DNA of 64,000 nt from Rhizobiales bacterium 62-47 (GCA_001899255.1 MKVX01000018.1:869150-933149); one strand, 5' to 3'; counted from the first letter of the stretch, positions 9,323 to 19,296 are shown. The notes: generated by a model from the letters alone, not told the origin. Program-made: numbers and translations.

Positions 9323-11068
9323 TTATTCCGTGCCTTCGGATCGGAAGATCGCGACCGATATCGCCTTGCCCTGAGAGAAGTTGTAACCCTCAATTCGCCG
9401 GAACGCGTTATAGCGCAGCCCTATCGCTTCGGCGCGTTGCGCGAAGGCCCGCTCGGACCGCGATTCCACCAGCGCGAAGCGGCAACTTCCATGACTTAGA
9501 AAATCCGCCGCTCCGGATCCGTCGGTCAACAGTGTCGACGTCCCCGTCATAAAGACGAGGCTGGGTTCGTGATAGCCCGCCGCAGCAGCTTTCGGTCCCA
9601 CGCAGACCACATTGCGGAGCGCCCGCGCGATCTCGGTGCTTGGAAAGAGCGGCGTCAGTGCCGGCAGAACGACGCCGTAGATCGCCGCTCCGAGAAAGAG
9701 CGATGCGGCTACCGCATTCAGCAGCGATCTCTCCGCGCGGTGATCGTCATATAGCCACCAGGCAAACAATCCGAAGATCAGTGCGATGGCGACGAATGGC
9801 CATGCCAGAAACACCGGCTGGCGTGTCAACGCGATAGCGCCGACCACTGCGATGACAGAGGCGATCGCCGGAATCGCAAACCACCACGCCGCGCCCTTCA
9901 CGAGCCACGATTGCGACAGCATGCGACGCTCGAGCGTGCCGGCAATCAGGATTGCAATCGCGGGATAAAGCGGCAGCACGTAGTGTGGCAGCTTGGTGAT
10001 AATCAACTCGAAGACGATCCACGACGGGATCAGCCATGCCAGGAGATACTGCGCGCCCGGCTCCCGTCGCGCCCGCCAGATTGCAGGCGCGGCCATGCCC
10101 GCAAGCGGCGCGCCGGGCCAGAACGTGATCCAGAACAGCAGGAAATAGGTGCCGGGAATCGCGCCGTGCGACTCCTGGCCGCTTGTGAGCTTGCTCAGCA
10201 TATCGCCGCCGACGGAGTCGGCAAAGAAGGTGTCGCCGGCGCGCCAGAAAATCGCCACGAACCACGGCAGCACCAGCACCAGCAGCCAGATCAGCCCCCA
10301 TACCGGCCGCAAGCGCCAAAGCCAGGCTGCGGACCGATCAAGAATGGCGAGCGTTCCGACCGTCAGCAGCACGAACATGAAGATCAGCGGACCCTTGAGC
10401 AGGACGCCGCCTGCCATTGCGGTCCAGAAAATGATCGGCCAAGTCCACGGTGGTCGCGCCGGGTCTTCGCCGCGCTGCCAGGACAGGTAGACCCGCGCCA
10501 ACGCCCCCATTGCCGCAACGACAGTGAACAGCAACATCGCATCGGTCTTTGCCAGTCGCGCCTCGGTCCCCAGCAAAACCGAACCGCATAACAACAGGCC
10601 TGCGAGGATTGCACCGCGCCGCGTCACAAAGGCCAACGCCGTCCAATAGGTCGCCAGCACCGCGCCAATGGCCCCGAGCAGCGACGGCACCCGATAGAGC
10701 CAGATACGCACCTGCGCGCGGGGCAGTCCCAGCGACGATGCGGTTTCCACGGTCACGGCCTGGAGCCAGTAAATCCCGACCGGCTTCTTGTAGCGGACTT
10801 CGTTCTGGAAACGGATGTCGACGAAATCTCCCGTTTCGACCATCTGTTTGGTAGCCTGGGCGAAACGCGCTTCGTCGCGATCGATTGGCGGAATATTGAA
10901 AAAGCCCGGCAAAAACATCAGCAGCGCGGTCAGCACCAAAAAGGCGATGGCGCGCGCGTGACTGACCGTCACGAAATCGATGACAGTGACGAGACCGCGC
11001 CCGGGATTAACCCGGTTCTTAGGTTCTCTGGGGGCACCAAAACGGGGCTGGTAGCTGCTTTCGACCAT
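9323..11068 (-). CDS. ArnT-like family 39 glycosyltransferase
   Basis: 581 residues from the ATG at 11068; an in-frame TTG at 11092 adds eight. The protein is a polytopic GT-C transferase with the periplasmic-loop motif DRDEARFAQATKQM characteristic of ArnT/PMT relatives, followed by YKKPVGIYWLQ. Enzymes of this family transfer a sugar from a polyprenyl-phosphate carrier to lipid A, LPS core or protein on the outer face of the inner membrane. It heads the ArnT-PAP2-GT2-LAB_N gene set, and its PAP2 and GT2 partners fit a lipid A/core modification route. Confidence 0.88.
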   Translation of the reverse strand: MVESSYQPRFGAPREPKNRVNPGRGLVTVIDFVTVSHARAIAFLVLTALLMFLPGFFNIPPIDRDEARFAQATKQMVETGDFVDIRFQNEVRYKKPVGIYWLQAVTVETASSLGLPRAQVRIWLYRVPSLLGAIGAVLATYWTALAFVTRRGAILAGLLLCGSVLLGTEARLAKTDAMLLFTVVAAMGALARVYLSWQRGEDPARPPWTWPIIFWTAMAGGVLLKGPLIFMFVLLTVGTLAILDRSAAWLWRLRPVWGLIWLLVLVLPWFVAIFWRAGDTFFADSVGGDMLSKLTSGQESHGAIPGTYFLLFWITFWPGAPLAGMAAPAIWRARREPGAQYLLAWLIPSWIVFELIITKLPHYVLPLYPAIAILIAGTLERRMLSQSWLVKGAAWWFAIPAIASVIAVVGAIALTRQPVFLAWPFVAIALIFGLFAWWLYDDHRAERSLLNAVAASLFLGAAIYGVVLPALTPLFPSTEIARALRNVVCVGPKAAAAGYHEPSLVFMTGTSTLLTDGSGAADFLSHGSCRFALVESRSERAFAQRAEAIGLRYNAFRRIEGYNFSQGKAISVAIFRSEGTE

Positions 11069-11118
11069 AGGTTCCGCATACGATGAAACCAACGGTGCGA
11101 CAACCAGTTAGCGCGGAC

Positions 11119-13242
11119 CTATTGAATTCGGACGACAACTGTGTCCGCCGCGCCATTGGCATCCATGACGGTAAGGCGGACAAACCCCGGTCCCGGGGGG
11201 TCAATCAGGCGCTGGCGGCGACTGTCGAACTCGCCAACCGACATGCCATTGACCAGCATGGTCAGGGGCATCACTCCACCCGCCACTTTGACCGGAACCG
11301 CGGAAAGCCCGTCGCGGCTGGCCATGGTCGCGTCAATCCGCGAACCGTTCAGTGGAAACTGAATATGAACCGGCCGGTCCCGCCCCGTCTGGACCAGCTC
11401 ACCCGCCTGCCGGAACCGCTTGAGTGGTAGCGGCAGTTTGGCATTGCCGGCGACCAGTGTCCCCGCGGGCGGCTTCGGCAACGGGGCTTGCAGCTTCCCG
11501 GAGCGGGCGAAGGCATCGAACAGAATGGGAGCCGCAGCCGTACGGCCGACCACTCCCGGAACCGGGGCTCCGTCAGGACGCCCCACCCACACGCCGACAG
11601 TCATCCGGCCGTCGAAACCGATCGACCAGGCGTCGCGGTAGCCGTAGCTTGTTCCGGTCTTGAACGCGACCCGGTTACGCACCGCATTTTCCGGCGGAGG
11701 CGTTCCCATCAAGACGTTGCCAACCTGCCAGGCCGCAACCCGATCCATGAGCCGCAACGGCTCCCGTTGCCCGGCGTCCGCCTCGTCGATCTCGCGTAAC
11801 GGGAGAGTACTGCCGAGCCTCGGGAACGCCGAATAAAGCTGGACCAGATCCTGCAAGGTGACGCCGACACCGCCCAAGCCCATGGCAAGGCCGGGCACTT
11901 CGTTCGAGGGCAAGACCAGATTGGCACCGGCCTGCCGCAGCCGCGACGTCATGCGACTGGCGCCAACGCGATCCAGCAACGCCACAGCGGGAACGTTTAA
12001 GGACATCTGCAACGCGTGGCGCACCGATACCGTGCCCTGGAATGTCATGTCGAAATTCTCGGGCGCGTAGCTGCCGAAGCGGATCGGGCGATCGTCGATC
12101 AGGCTCTCCGGGTGGACAAAGCCATCCTCGAACGCCAGCCCATAGATGAACGGTTTCAGCGTGGAGCCAGGCGAACGCACCGCGCGGCTCATATCCACCT
12201 GTCCTGCCCTGGCATTGTCGAAATAGTCCGGCGAGCCGACCCGCGCCAGCACCTCGCCACTTTGATTGTCGACGGCAACGATAGCGACGGAAATGTCTGG
12301 CCCCAGAGCATTCGCCCGATCCTTCGCCAATGCCTCCAGCGTCTTTTGCAATCCACTGTCGAGCGTGAGCCTGATCGTCGTCGTATGGCGAACCGTGGCT
12401 GTCGCGCGATCTGTCGAATGCGGCGCAAGGATCGGCATCGGTTTACGCAAGCGCGGCACCACTATGGCTTTTGCCTGCGCGGCGTCGTCCGCCGAGACCT
12501 TGCCTTCCTCGACCATGCGATCCAGCACACGATCGCGTGCGGCTTGTGCCACCGCAGGGTGCCGATCCAGACGCCGCGTTTCCGGCGACTGCGGCAGCGC
12601 CACAAGCAGAGCTTCTTCCGCCAGCGACAGGCGCTTCGGCTCCTTGCCAAAATAGGCCAGCGATGCGGCGCGAATGCCTTCGAGGTTGCCGCCATAGGGC
12701 GCCAAGGTCAGATACAGGTCGAGAATCTGCGCCTTGCTGAATTGATGCTCGATTTGCAGCGCGCGAACGATCTGATGCAGCTTGGCATAGAACGAGCGGC
12801 GCTGCCGCGGTTCGATCAGCCGCGCCAATTGCATCGTGATGGTGGAGCCGCCGGAAACGATGTGGCCCCGCGTCATCAACTGCATTGCCGCGCGACCGAG
12901 CGCCCACGGATCGACGCCGTTGTGGGAATAAAACCGTTGGTCTTCATAAGCGAGCAATAGCGCGAGATATCCGGGATCGACGTCGGTCTTCGCATCGACC
13001 GGCAAGCGCCAGCGACCGTCATTCATCGCAAATGCGCGCAACAACTTTCCATGACGATCGACAACTGTGGTCGATACCTGCCGGACTTCCTGCAGCGGCA
13101 ACGGCCCGAGCGACCACGCCCAGACCGCCAAGCCGCCGACTGCCAGTGCGCTGACCGTCAGCAGCAACGCAAACACCTGTGTGATCCGGCGCCAATACCG
13201 TCCGGATGCAGCCTGAGGCGTTATGGCGTCGGACGAGCTCAT
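11119..13242 (-). CDS. pbpC: Penicillin-binding protein 1C (bifunctional transglycosylase/transpeptidase)
   Basis: 707 residues. One N-terminal membrane anchor (~17-45); GT51 transglycosylase with E100-D101 in AYEDQRFYSHNGVD and GGSTITMQ at 131-138; transpeptidase with SxxK at S360-K363 (SPGSTLKPF), SLN at 413-415 and KTGTS at 527-531; and a C-terminal BiPBP_C-like beta domain (~600-707). It polymerises and cross-links peptidoglycan in the periplasm. The ATG overlaps the alpha-2-macroglobulin stop by 4 nt, the pairing known from E. coli yfhM-pbpC, which suggests wall repair coupled to protease trapping. Confidence 0.96.
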   Translation of the reverse strand: MSSSDAITPQAASGRYWRRITQVFALLLTVSALAVGGLAVWAWSLGPLPLQEVRQVSTTVVDRHGKLLRAFAMNDGRWRLPVDAKTDVDPGYLALLLAYEDQRFYSHNGVDPWALGRAAMQLMTRGHIVSGGSTITMQLARLIEPRQRRSFYAKLHQIVRALQIEHQFSKAQILDLYLTLAPYGGNLEGIRAASLAYFGKEPKRLSLAEEALLVALPQSPETRRLDRHPAVAQAARDRVLDRMVEEGKVSADDAAQAKAIVVPRLRKPMPILAPHSTDRATATVRHTTTIRLTLDSGLQKTLEALAKDRANALGPDISVAIVAVDNQSGEVLARVGSPDYFDNARAGQVDMSRAVRSPGSTLKPFIYGLAFEDGFVHPESLIDDRPIRFGSYAPENFDMTFQGTVSVRHALQMSLNVPAVALLDRVGASRMTSRLRQAGANLVLPSNEVPGLAMGLGGVGVTLQDLVQLYSAFPRLGSTLPLREIDEADAGQREPLRLMDRVAAWQVGNVLMGTPPPENAVRNRVAFKTGTSYGYRDAWSIGFDGRMTVGVWVGRPDGAPVPGVVGRTAAAPILFDAFARSGKLQAPLPKPPAGTLVAGNAKLPLPLKRFRQAGELVQTGRDRPVHIQFPLNGSRIDATMASRDGLSAVPVKVAGGVMPLTMLVNGMSVGEFDSRRQRLIDPPGPGFVRLTVMDANGAADTVVVRIQ

Positions 13243-16200
13243 TTCGCGGGTCGCACCTCAATCGCGCCTGTCCCGGTGCGGCCATAACGCGAAGGATTGT
13301 ACATATCCTCGACATAGGCCTGCGGCAGCACATACTTGCCCGGCGACACGGCTCGCACGACATAGGCGACGGTGAACACCGACTTGTCGTTGCTGGCGCG
13401 ATCTATTGCGGCGCTGAACCGGTCATCCCGAAACTCGGTGTGCTCGGGCTCTTCTCCATCCTCGATCCAGTCCAGCGTGCCGGTGTCACCCGACGACACC
13501 AGATGCGGATTGTCGATCTCAAAGCCGGCGGGAAGAAAATCGACCACCATGATGTGACCGTATTCCGGCTTGGCTTCGGTTACCTTCAACACCACGGCAA
13601 AGCGTTCGTTCTGCTTTGCCTTCGCCGGATCGGCCGGCGTGCCATCCAGCGCGAAATAGTTGCGCTCGATTTTGAAGCCATTCGACGCTGCCGGTTCCGG
13701 CGTCACCGGCGCGCCGGAGATGGATACCACCGCCTGCACCGGGGCCTCACCCGCATTGGTGATCTTGACCGGCTTGCCATCGAGATCCGCAGCCTTGTAG
13801 CTGCGATACAGCGCGGTCTTGATCGGACTTCCATCGACATCCAGCGAAACGGAATTGGCTTCCCGAGCCAATGCGCGCGATGCCAGCACCAGCCATGCAT
13901 TTTCCTGCGTCGACGTGAAAGGCGTGAGCCCACGCGCGGATTCAACGCGCTGCACCGCTTGCGTCAACGTCGCACGTGGCGCGTTGCCCTCGCTGGCAAG
14001 CGAGACCAACGCAGCCGCATCGCGCAGCGCCGATCCATAATCAGTCCGCCCGAATTCCAAGACCGGTTTCGGATTGAGACTTTCCACCGCCGCGGCATAG
14101 ACGCGTTCGGCACGTGCGCGGTCGCCAACCAACGCCAGCGCCGCCGCCAATTGCGCCTTGGCAATCGGTGTTGCGAGGTTGTTCAGTTTGGTGTCGGCAA
14201 GGTACCGCAAGTCGCCGATGGGCGCCGTGCCGTTCTTGGCAAGGACGTAAAGTCCATAGGCGAGATTTCGGCCGCCATCCTTTTCCGGCTCATCCGCGTT
14301 GACGACGGAATTGCGAACGCGATCCAGCGCACTGCGGAACGCAACGTCAGGAATTGCGAATCCTTTTTCTCGTGCGCGGGAGAAGAAATCGGTCACATAC
14401 GCATCGAGCCACGCGTCATCGCCGCCCGACGACCATAGCCCGAAAGAGCCGTTCGTTCCCTGCCGCGACAGCAACCGGTCGATGGCATCCTTGATGCGCT
14501 GGTCGACCGCGGTGTCCATCGCAAGGTGCGCGCCGGCGGCCAGATCGTTGACGTAGAGCAACGGCATCGCACGACTGGTGATCTGCTCGGAACAGCCAAA
14601 CGGATAACGGTCCAGCGCTTTCAGGATCGTCGCCGCATCAAGCGCAGTCGACATGCTGACGGAAACCGAAACGGCACCCGTACCGGCAACAAGATCGGCG
14701 AACATGTCCGGCGTCAGCGTCAGGCTCTGACCCTTTGCCAACGTCCGTACCGAGCGTCGAGCCAGGATTTGCGTCGCGGCCTTCACGTCCAGCGGGTAGT
14801 GCCGCGCCAAGCTCAACCCGTTGGGGCCCTTGATGGCGACATCGATCTGCGCGGTGCCGGTGCCCGCGGCGTCAAGCGCCAGCGACATCGATGACCGCTG
14901 CTTGGCCTTGAGGTTCACCGTCGTGACGGGATTGCCGGGGACCTTGATCGGACCGGAAGGGCTGACTGTAATCGTATAGTCACCCGCCTCGCCTTCGACG
15001 TTGTCGAGATCGAAACTCATGGTGCCGCGGTCGCCATTGAGCAGGAAGCGCGGCAACGTCGACGTCAGCACGACAGGATCGCGCACTGTGACATCGGTCG
15101 TCGCGCGGCCGAGTTTGGTCGCGGTCCAGGCCACCGCCATGATCCGCGCGGTTCCGGCAAACTCCGGAATATCGAAGTTGATCTCGGCAGAGCCGTCGGA
15201 TGCGACTGTGACAATGCCGGAGTACAGCGCCAACGGCTTCTGCGTCGGCGGGCTGCCTTGCAATTCGGCCGCTGCAGCATCGCCGCCGCTGCGGATTTGA
15301 CCGCGCGTACCCTGCATACCGTCGATCAGTTGGCCATAGAGATCGCGGATTTCCGCCGAAAGACGGCGCTGGCCGAGATAGTAGTCATCCGGTGTCGGAG
15401 GCTTGTAGTTGGTCAGATTCAGGATGCCGACATCGACAGCCGCGACGACGACCTTGGCGTCCTCGCCGGGATTAAGCCCACTCAACTTGACCGGAAGCCG
15501 GAGGGTCGTGCTGGGCCGTATCAGTGCCGGTGGCGACAGGCTGACCGCAAGCGTACGCTCCTTCTTGTCGATCCCGAACCATTTCAGCCCGATGGCGCGA
15601 CCGGGCATGCGCTGCGCGGCGGTGTCCAGCGGGCGGCGGAGCGTCGCGACGACATAGGCGCCGGTGCCCCAATCCTTGCCGATCGGGATTTTCACCTGCG
15701 ACGTGCCTTCCTTGACGTCGACGGTCTGCGTCGTCAGCAGGCGATCACCCAGCACATTGACCGTGAGTTTGCCCGCAGTCCGCGCGTTGACCGACACCAC
15801 CATGGTCTCGTCGGACTGATATTCAGGTTTGTCGATCGACGTTTCGAGCAGATCCGGCGTATCGGCGCTGCCGTCGGAATACCAACCGACATCGAATGTC
15901 ACCGAGGTCAATGGACCATCGATCTCGGTGGATTTGACATCCAGACGGTAACGTCCGGGTTGCGGTGCAAGCTGGATGCGTGACGGCTTATCGGCGGCTA
16001 TGCTCAGGTCGCCGTCGGCCACCCGCTTGGTCGACTTGACCGGCTCGTACTCCCAGGACGAATTCTGCCGATACCACTGATAGCGGGACTCCAGTTTCAG
16101 CAACTCGTAGCGCAAGCCGCTGCGCGCCAGCGATTTGCCGTCCGGGGCAACAAATACGATGTCGAATGCGGCAGGGTCGCCCTCGGCGACGCTTCTATCC

Positions 16201-18461
16201 TGGAACTGCGGCTTGACGCCGATCATCGCCGTCGTTGGCGCAACCGGTAGCACCAGCTTGCGTTCAACCGATCGACCTCCGGCCTCCGCCATGCGGATGA
16301 AGATTTGCGCTTCCTGCGGGCGGCTGGATGCCGGCGGCTTGCCGAGGCCGACGGGGAATGTCGCCGCGCCATTGGCGTCGGTTTCCGGCAAGTCCTCGAT
16401 CGGTGTCCGTTCACTGCTGGCAGTTTCCTCCTCGTCGGCCACACCGAACTGGTAGCCGGGATATCCCGGCCGGCTCGCTGCCTTGGCGACCAGCATATCG
16501 CCTTCGAGCTGCAGACCTGAAGCGGGCGCACCGTAGAGGAACCGCCCATCGACCTTGAGTTCGATGGGAGCATCTGCCGTGATCTGCTTGGCTGCACTCG
16601 ATAAATCGAACTCGATGCGATCCGGAACGTAGTCTTCGACCATGAAGGTCGTCTCGCCCACCGAAGCGCCCTTGGGATCGGTGAACGCGCGCGCACGCCA
16701 GGTTCCGGTCGGCACCGCCGAGTTGAGCGGAACAACGAGGCTGTGGCCCCCTGCGCCCTGATCGGCAACGAGGGCACGACGGTATTCGACGCCATCCGGG
16801 CGCTCGACAACAAAGGTCAATGGTGCACCGGTTAAGGCCTTGCCTTGGCCGTCGCGCAACAAGCCGGTGAGATAAACGGTCTCGCCAGAGCGATAGACAC
16901 CACGCTCCGCATAGACGAATGCATCCGCCCCCGCAGGAGTGGCGCGGCCGGAGACGCCCCGGTCTGTCAGATCGAACGCGGTCGATTTCAGGCTGAGGAA
17001 AGCATAGTCGCTGCCGTGGCCGCTGACGGTCAGCATCGCCGGCGACAAGCCGCCCTCGCCTCGCGACAGCCCGGCCTCGAACAGCACATGCCCGGCCGCA
17101 TCGGTTTTGCGGGTGGCCAGGATTTCGTTGTTGCGCGCCACCAGCCGGACGTCCGAGCCAGCTTTGGCCTCGGTCGTAGCGAGAGAATTGACGAAGACGT
17201 GAATGCCGTCGTTGCCGGAAAACGCCGTCAGCCCGAGGTCGGAAACGATGAACCATTGCGTCGCCAGCGAACCAGAATCGTCGTCGTTGGCGGCCTGCGG
17301 TCCCTTCGGCGCAGCCGTCATGACATAGACTCCCGGCTGCAGATCGCCGAGCGCCTGATCCACCGGGAATGCCGTGGTCACGTCTGCGTTCAAGGTCAAA
17401 GCCGTCTCCAGTTCACCCGACCAGACCTTGACGCCGCGCTCGCCGCCAAGACTCGACAACTCGTACCCACTCAGCGAGCGCTGGAAATCGCTTCCCAGCA
17501 CAGTGTTGATAAGGTTGCGATCGCCGATCCGGAACACCTGTACCGACACCGCCTGCGTATTGACGCTGACCACGGGAATGCCGCGCTGGCCGGAGCGTGG
17601 CAGGACGTAGGCCCTGCCGGTGAATCGCACGAACGGCTTGCGGTCGCGCACGTAAATGTTGAACTCGGCGGATTTCGGCAGTGTTTCCTTGACCGTCGAT
17701 GGCAGACCCGCGCGCAGGTTGATGTTGTAACGCTCACCATGCTTCAGGCCTTCAACGCACAATTGCCGCCCTTCGGCGGAAAGCGCCGGTTTGTCGGTAT
17801 CGGCAAGGGCCAGAAACGGTGAGAAATCGGCTCGCTTGGCAAGGTCCTCGGAAAACTGGAAGCAAGCGCGCGGCGATGCAGAATCCGAATCGACCGAGTA
17901 ATCCAGCAGCCGGAAACCATGATCGTCGCGCAGCTTCTCATAGGCACCGCGGACGTCTGCCACCTCCCGCATATCCAGCGACATGCGCATGGTGTCTAGC
18001 GCCGGTCGCCACAACTTGCGTTCGGCAAAGGCGCGGCCAAGCACCGCAAGGGCGTCCGCCTCCTCCGTCGGACTGCCCGCACGTTGGTATGCAATGTAAG
18101 CAGCCGTCGACGCGCGCTCGCGCAAGAAGGTCTGCTCGGTATTGTTCGCCGGCCGGATCTGGAAAATGGTCTTGGCAAGCCGCAACCAGTTGCCGCTGTC
18201 GTCGGGGGCAACGACTGTAATCTGTCCGATGATCTGCAGCCCCTCACGGAAATTGCCGCGTTTGAAGGCCGCATCGGCGTCTGCGCGAAGTGCCGGGGCG
18301 GTTTTTGTGACGGTCCCGGCTTCGCTCTTGATTTGCGCCTCGAGCTTGATGGCAGAATCTGCCAGGTCGTCGCGCTTGAAAGCCTTGTCGGCGGCCTGTG
18401 CCGAGACCGCACTCAACGCCAGCACGACACAAACTCCGATGGCGCGAACCAATCCGATCAT
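13239..18461 (-). CDS. Bacterial alpha-2-macroglobulin with thioester motif
   Basis: 1740 residues from the ATG at 18461, which has a good ribosome site (AAGGGAG) and opens with a Sec signal peptide ending AQA|AD. The protein has serial MG domains, a bait-like central region and an alpha-alpha toroid containing the thioester motif CSEQ at residues 1290-1293 (GCSEQ). Such proteins trap attacking proteases in the periplasm. No lipobox is visible, unlike the lipoprotein form known from E. coli, so a soluble periplasmic form is inferred. It is first in a two-gene operon with pbpC (4-nt overlap). A longer frame begins at 18656 but lacks a signal at its start. Confidence 0.95.
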   Translation of the reverse strand: MIGLVRAIGVCVVLALSAVSAQAADKAFKRDDLADSAIKLEAQIKSEAGTVTKTAPALRADADAAFKRGNFREGLQIIGQITVVAPDDSGNWLRLAKTIFQIRPANNTEQTFLRERASTAAYIAYQRAGSPTEEADALAVLGRAFAERKLWRPALDTMRMSLDMREVADVRGAYEKLRDDHGFRLLDYSVDSDSASPRACFQFSEDLAKRADFSPFLALADTDKPALSAEGRQLCVEGLKHGERYNINLRAGLPSTVKETLPKSAEFNIYVRDRKPFVRFTGRAYVLPRSGQRGIPVVSVNTQAVSVQVFRIGDRNLINTVLGSDFQRSLSGYELSSLGGERGVKVWSGELETALTLNADVTTAFPVDQALGDLQPGVYVMTAAPKGPQAANDDDSGSLATQWFIVSDLGLTAFSGNDGIHVFVNSLATTEAKAGSDVRLVARNNEILATRKTDAAGHVLFEAGLSRGEGGLSPAMLTVSGHGSDYAFLSLKSTAFDLTDRGVSGRATPAGADAFVYAERGVYRSGETVYLTGLLRDGQGKALTGAPLTFVVERPDGVEYRRALVADQGAGGHSLVVPLNSAVPTGTWRARAFTDPKGASVGETTFMVEDYVPDRIEFDLSSAAKQITADAPIELKVDGRFLYGAPASGLQLEGDMLVAKAASRPGYPGYQFGVADEEETASSERTPIEDLPETDANGAATFPVGLGKPPASSRPQEAQIFIRMAEAGGRSVERKLVLPVAPTTAMIGVKPQFQDRSVAEGDPAAFDIVFVAPDGKSLARSGLRYELLKLESRYQWYRQNSSWEYEPVKSTKRVADGDLSIAADKPSRIQLAPQPGRYRLDVKSTEIDGPLTSVTFDVGWYSDGSADTPDLLETSIDKPEYQSDETMVVSVNARTAGKLTVNVLGDRLLTTQTVDVKEGTSQVKIPIGKDWGTGAYVVATLRRPLDTAAQRMPGRAIGLKWFGIDKKERTLAVSLSPPALIRPSTTLRLPVKLSGLNPGEDAKVVVAAVDVGILNLTNYKPPTPDDYYLGQRRLSAEIRDLYGQLIDGMQGTRGQIRSGGDAAAAELQGSPPTQKPLALYSGIVTVASDGSAEINFDIPEFAGTARIMAVAWTATKLGRATTDVTVRDPVVLTSTLPRFLLNGDRGTMSFDLDNVEGEAGDYTITVSPSGPIKVPGNPVTTVNLKAKQRSSMSLALDAAGTGTAQIDVAIKGPNGLSLARHYPLDVKAATQILARRSVRTLAKGQSLTLTPDMFADLVAGTGAVSVSVSMSTALDAATILKALDRYPFGCSEQITSRAMPLLYVNDLAAGAHLAMDTAVDQRIKDAIDRLLSRQGTNGSFGLWSSGGDDAWLDAYVTDFFSRAREKGFAIPDVAFRSALDRVRNSVVNADEPEKDGGRNLAYGLYVLAKNGTAPIGDLRYLADTKLNNLATPIAKAQLAAALALVGDRARAERVYAAAVESLNPKPVLEFGRTDYGSALRDAAALVSLASEGNAPRATLTQAVQRVESARGLTPFTSTQENAWLVLASRALAREANSVSLDVDGSPIKTALYRSYKAADLDGKPVKITNAGEAPVQAVVSISGAPVTPEPAASNGFKIERNYFALDGTPADPAKAKQNERFAVVLKVTEAKPEYGHIMVVDFLPAGFEIDNPHLVSSGDTGTLDWIEDGEEPEHTEFRDDRFSAAIDRASNDKSVFTVAYVVRAVSPGKYVLPQAYVEDMYNPSRYGRTGTGAIEVRPAK

Positions 18462-18836
18462 GCCAAACTCCCTTACCGAGAACCGCCCGGCGGTCATTGA
18501 GAATGCGTCAAATCGTGACCGGCTGATGGCTTCAGGGCCCTCAGCTTCGGATCGTAGGCGATTGATCATGGAATAGGCCTCGTGCCTGACGCACCTCTCT
18601 CGGCGCGAAAGGATATTTGAACCAAAGTGCGGGCGCACCTCTTCGCTTTGTCGCAATAGACCGCTAAATGGTTCGGATCGCAGGTTTGGCCTTGCAAGCC
18701 CTTACAAGCCCCCCGGGGCCTGGCGCTTGGATGCGGGCCAAATCCGCTGGTCCCGATATCGGGTGCCTGCGACACTCCCCGCAGCCTCTTAGAGCGGAAG
18801 CTTTTTCCGATTCGGGGTGCTAAATAGGGATTCGAC
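18462..18836. other. Intergenic region between the A2M gene and tRNA-Arg
   Basis: 375 nt between divergent transcription units. It must contain the promoter of the A2M/pbpC operon (minus) and of tRNA-Arg (plus). A TAAATA at 18821-18826, about 10 nt before the tRNA, is a plausible -10 element, but the -35 is unconvincing. No gene is seen. Confidence 0.5.
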
Positions 18837-18913
18837 GGTCCCATAGCTCAACTGGATAGAGTAACGGATTTCTACTCCGTGGGTTGCAGGTTCGAATCCT
18901 GCTGGGATCGCCA
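18837..18913 (+). tRNA. tRNA-Arg (anticodon TCT)
   Basis: A complete cloverleaf: acceptor GGTCCCA pairs with TGGGATC (one G-T pair), D stem GCTC/GAGT, anticodon stem ACGGA/TCCGT around loop TTTCTAC (anticodon TCT, reads AGA), T stem GCAGG/CCTGC with TTCGAAT loop, discriminator G and an encoded CCA at 18911-18913. Confidence 0.97.
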
Positions 18914-18920
18914 CCCCCGA

Positions 18921-19274
18921 ATGGCGGCAAAGATGCGAAATGGATTGTACTCAATTCACATCAAAATGCTCGATGGGGTTCGGGGGCGGGCGACCGGCAT
19001 CATCATCATTCGCGACGGCCTCATACTTGGCGGCGACCCCTACTTTTATTACACGGGATCTTATTCGTTCGGCGGCGGAACGTGGCGAGGCGAACTCGTA
19101 ACCAATCAGCACACACCCTCGCGCGACAGCCGACCGCTATTCGGTGGCATGGAGGTTGGCGTTGGCTTCTCCGGAACGTATAAGGACGACAGCGCCGAGG
19201 TTTTCGGCACATCGCTAGTCGGCACGCGAAGCATAAGTTTTCGCGCGACATTACGGAAGCAAGCGGATATCTGA
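18921..19274 (+). CDS. GrlR-family regulatory-like protein
   Basis: 117 residues from the ATG at 18921 (113 from the alternative ATG at 18933, where similarity appears to begin: MRNGLYSIHIKMLDG). The pattern of an N-terminal strand, GIIIIRDGLILGGDPYFYYTGSY and a C-terminal short barrel matches GrlR-like proteins; GrlR is a negative regulator of type III secretion in enteropathogens, but rhizobial homologues have no established role. The gene begins 7 nt after the tRNA-Arg CCA, leaving no room for its own promoter, and neither start has a clear Shine-Dalgarno. It is followed by a weak hairpin. Confidence 0.75.
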   Translation: MAAKMRNGLYSIHIKMLDGVRGRATGIIIIRDGLILGGDPYFYYTGSYSFGGGTWRGELVTNQHTPSRDSRPLFGGMEVGVGFSGTYKDDSAEVFGTSLVGTRSISFRATLRKQADI

Positions 19275-19296
19275 CGGTAACAAACTGGCATACGAG

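Noticed and set aside
18879-18920. GrlR-like gene starting within tRNA-Arg
   Set aside because: The frame is open through the tRNA 3' half, but those residues show no family resemblance; the start at 18921 or 18933 is preferred.
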